45,446 bases of DNA. Origin: Myroides sp. N17-2 (GTDB lineage: Bacteria; Bacteroidota; Bacteroidia; Flavobacteriales; Flavobacteriaceae). Below the pieces are notes generated by a model. The model saw only the letters and a program-made list of their open reading frames with translations, was not told the DNA's origin and made no database searches. Each line of letters begins with the position of its first letter. Position 1 is the stretch's first letter. The stretch spans positions 1 through 45,446 of the forward strand of contig NZ_NSGJ01000042.1 of assembly GCF_002286775.1 (NCBI RefSeq). The letters are read 5' to 3'. Made by a program: the position numbers and the translations under genes. Positions 44,247-45,446 of this stretch are shown here, one piece after another.

Positions 44247-45278
44247 CTATTGCTTTAGCACCCAATCCACTACTTTTTGTTTAGGTACATGATGTATATC
44301 GTAGCTTTCTCCATCAGCAAAGAAATGATTCTCTTCCTCTAACACTTCTATTGTTATATTCTTATTATGAAAACTCGTAAGTAATTCAACATTCCTTACA
44401 GGATCTACCAAAACATCTTGATCTCCTATCATATAAAACGTCGGTATAGTTAACTTTCGATACTTATCCCGATTGTCCTTTAATACTAAGTCTTTTTCTG
44501 CACGTCCTATTAGAAACTTAAATCTTATTTTAGATTTCTTATCTGTATACCCTATCTCCCTCACCTTTTTCTTATACAACTTCCAATAGTTCTGCTTATC
44601 CTTATTGGCTATATAAAAATCTACTAATTCATTATACACCTTTTCTTTTTCGATCTGAGTATCATAGACAAAGTAATCTTGAAAACCATTTCCCTCTTGT
44701 CTTAATTGATAAAGAAAAAACTCTCTCCCAGATACAACAGGAGATGATAATATCACTAAAAAATCAGGACTAAAAGAATGAGCATAAGCATCCATAATAG
44801 CAATCCCTCCCATACTATGTCCTATCACTCCAAACTTCTTATCTTGTAAGATTCTTTGTCTTTTTAACATGTTAAAGGCAGAAGCTAATTCGGCTCCCAT
44901 CATCGTAGAAGTATATAACATATCCCCACCTCCTTCCCCTTCTGAATTTCCCTTACCTCTTTCATCATATCTAAACACAGCTACATTGTGATCTAACAAA
45001 GCCTCTGCTAAATAACTATGTGTATTACGTGTATTATAACCTGTTCCCGGTTTAATAATTACAACTTTATCAAAACCTGCTTTAGGTATGATTAAACTTC
45101 CTTCAAAAGAGACACTGTCAACTTTTTGTTTTCTATCAAACGCAGGTACATTAAAATTAATCGTTGTAAAAGAGTAATTATCTTTTTTAGGAACATAGGT
45201 CTCTAAGTCAGTCTTAGCATTCTGCCCTATACACAAAGAACTAATCAATAATAAGCTGTATAAAAATAAGTGTTTCAT
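44247..45278 (-). CDS. secreted alpha/beta hydrolase
   Basis: A 343-residue protein with signal peptide MKHLFLYSLLLISSLCIGQ. Alpha/beta-hydrolase core: an oxyanion region IKPGTGYNTRN, DERGKGNSEG, nucleophile Ser in GHSMGGIAIMDAY, an acid in IGDQDVLVDP and the catalytic His in EEENHFFADG. It resembles periplasmic prolyl-peptidase-like or acyl-esterase hydrolases of Bacteroidota. Substrate unknown. Start chosen because it gives a clean signal peptide. Confidence 0.82.
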   Translation of the reverse strand: MKHLFLYSLLLISSLCIGQNAKTDLETYVPKKDNYSFTTINFNVPAFDRKQKVDSVSFEGSLIIPKAGFDKVVIIKPGTGYNTRNTHSYLAEALLDHNVAVFRYDERGKGNSEGEGGGDMLYTSTMMGAELASAFNMLKRQRILQDKKFGVIGHSMGGIAIMDAYAHSFSPDFLVILSSPVVSGREFFLYQLRQEGNGFQDYFVYDTQIEKEKVYNELVDFYIANKDKQNYWKLYKKKVREIGYTDKKSKIRFKFLIGRAEKDLVLKDNRDKYRKLTIPTFYMIGDQDVLVDPVRNVELLTSFHNKNITIEVLEEENHFFADGESYDIHHVPKQKVVDWVLKQ

Positions 45279-45340
45279 AATTATGGAAGTTAAGTGTTCT
45301 ATATATAACTACTTAACTTAATTATTTAGTATCATCAGTG

Positions 45341-45362
45341 TCCGATAAAAACTTTTATCGGA
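45341..45362. repeat. 10-bp inverted repeat, hairpin
   Basis: TCCGATAAAA, AC, TTTTATCGGA. A second pair, TCGGATAACC (45404-45413) and GGTTATCCGA (45434-45443), follows and shares the CGGATAA core. Both lie upstream of the hydrolase gene. Confidence 0.55.
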
Positions 45363-45446
45363 GCTTTTCATATCTATAATATGCTTTAAATCATCCTCTT
45401 AACTCGGATAACCGATCTTTACACCTGTAAATAGGTTATCCGAAGA

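Overview
The window suggests a low-GC member of the Bacteroidota, most likely family Flavobacteriaceae and close to Myroides or Flavobacterium. Evidence: a SusC/SusD pair, promoter-like TAnnTTTG boxes, proteins of families largely confined to this phylum (DUF6520, DUF6660, DUF3408, RteC), an RND pump fused to its outer-membrane factor, and AT-rich coding with AT-rich gaps. The genus is inference; no rRNA gene is present.

Bases 1 to about 30,000 look accessory and partly decayed. From the left: a scrambled IS66 element (tnpA, tnpB and the front of tnpC leftward, the back of a tnpC rightward); a row of unrelated cargo genes (GHKL ATPase, DUF4236 protein, 4-fold beta flower protein); remnants of a Bacteroides-type conjugative element (a DUF3408 gene, a second DUF3408 copy with a nonsense codon, a RadC-like JAB protein, the C-terminus of RteC); a frameshifted endonuclease/exonuclease/phosphatase gene; and a CoiA-like nuclease. 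A four-gene leftward operon (17051 to 9282) encodes SusC, SusD, a lipoprotein and an S9 peptidase, which reads as an outer-membrane system for capturing and cutting peptides. Upstream of it, on the minus strand at about 18400-18105, lies what looks like a roughly 295-nt structured non-coding RNA with its own promoter box and intrinsic terminator, divergent from an XRE-type regulator gene.

Bases 19.2-29.4 kb are a metal-homeostasis block. A P1B-type Zn/Cd/Pb-exporting ATPase is divergent from a DUF6660 gene, an RND pump fused to a TolC-like domain, and a CusB/CzcB-type adaptor. Two related dyads (TGCAAY-N3-RTTGCA) lie in the shared promoter region. A PAP2 phosphatase with an outer-membrane-like tail and a tiny His-rich membrane peptide follow. 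The block is followed, after an AT-rich gap, by a tRNA 3'-end fragment with a terminator at about 30,006-30,066, a candidate island boundary.

From 30.3 kb on the content is more chromosomal: a PfoR-type PTS IIC-like membrane protein, a coupled pair of secreted proteins (the second with WG repeats), rluF, an alpha/beta hydrolase, a coiled-coil DUF164-type protein that has lost its zinc cysteines, a Nif3-family protein, lpxK overlapping a purine nucleoside phosphorylase gene, a membrane-anchored MutS-like ATPase, a dioxygenase fragment, a DUF805 gene broken at a nine-G tract, a free-standing TonB-plug-like secreted protein and a secreted alpha/beta hydrolase. Many genes end in clear intrinsic terminators.
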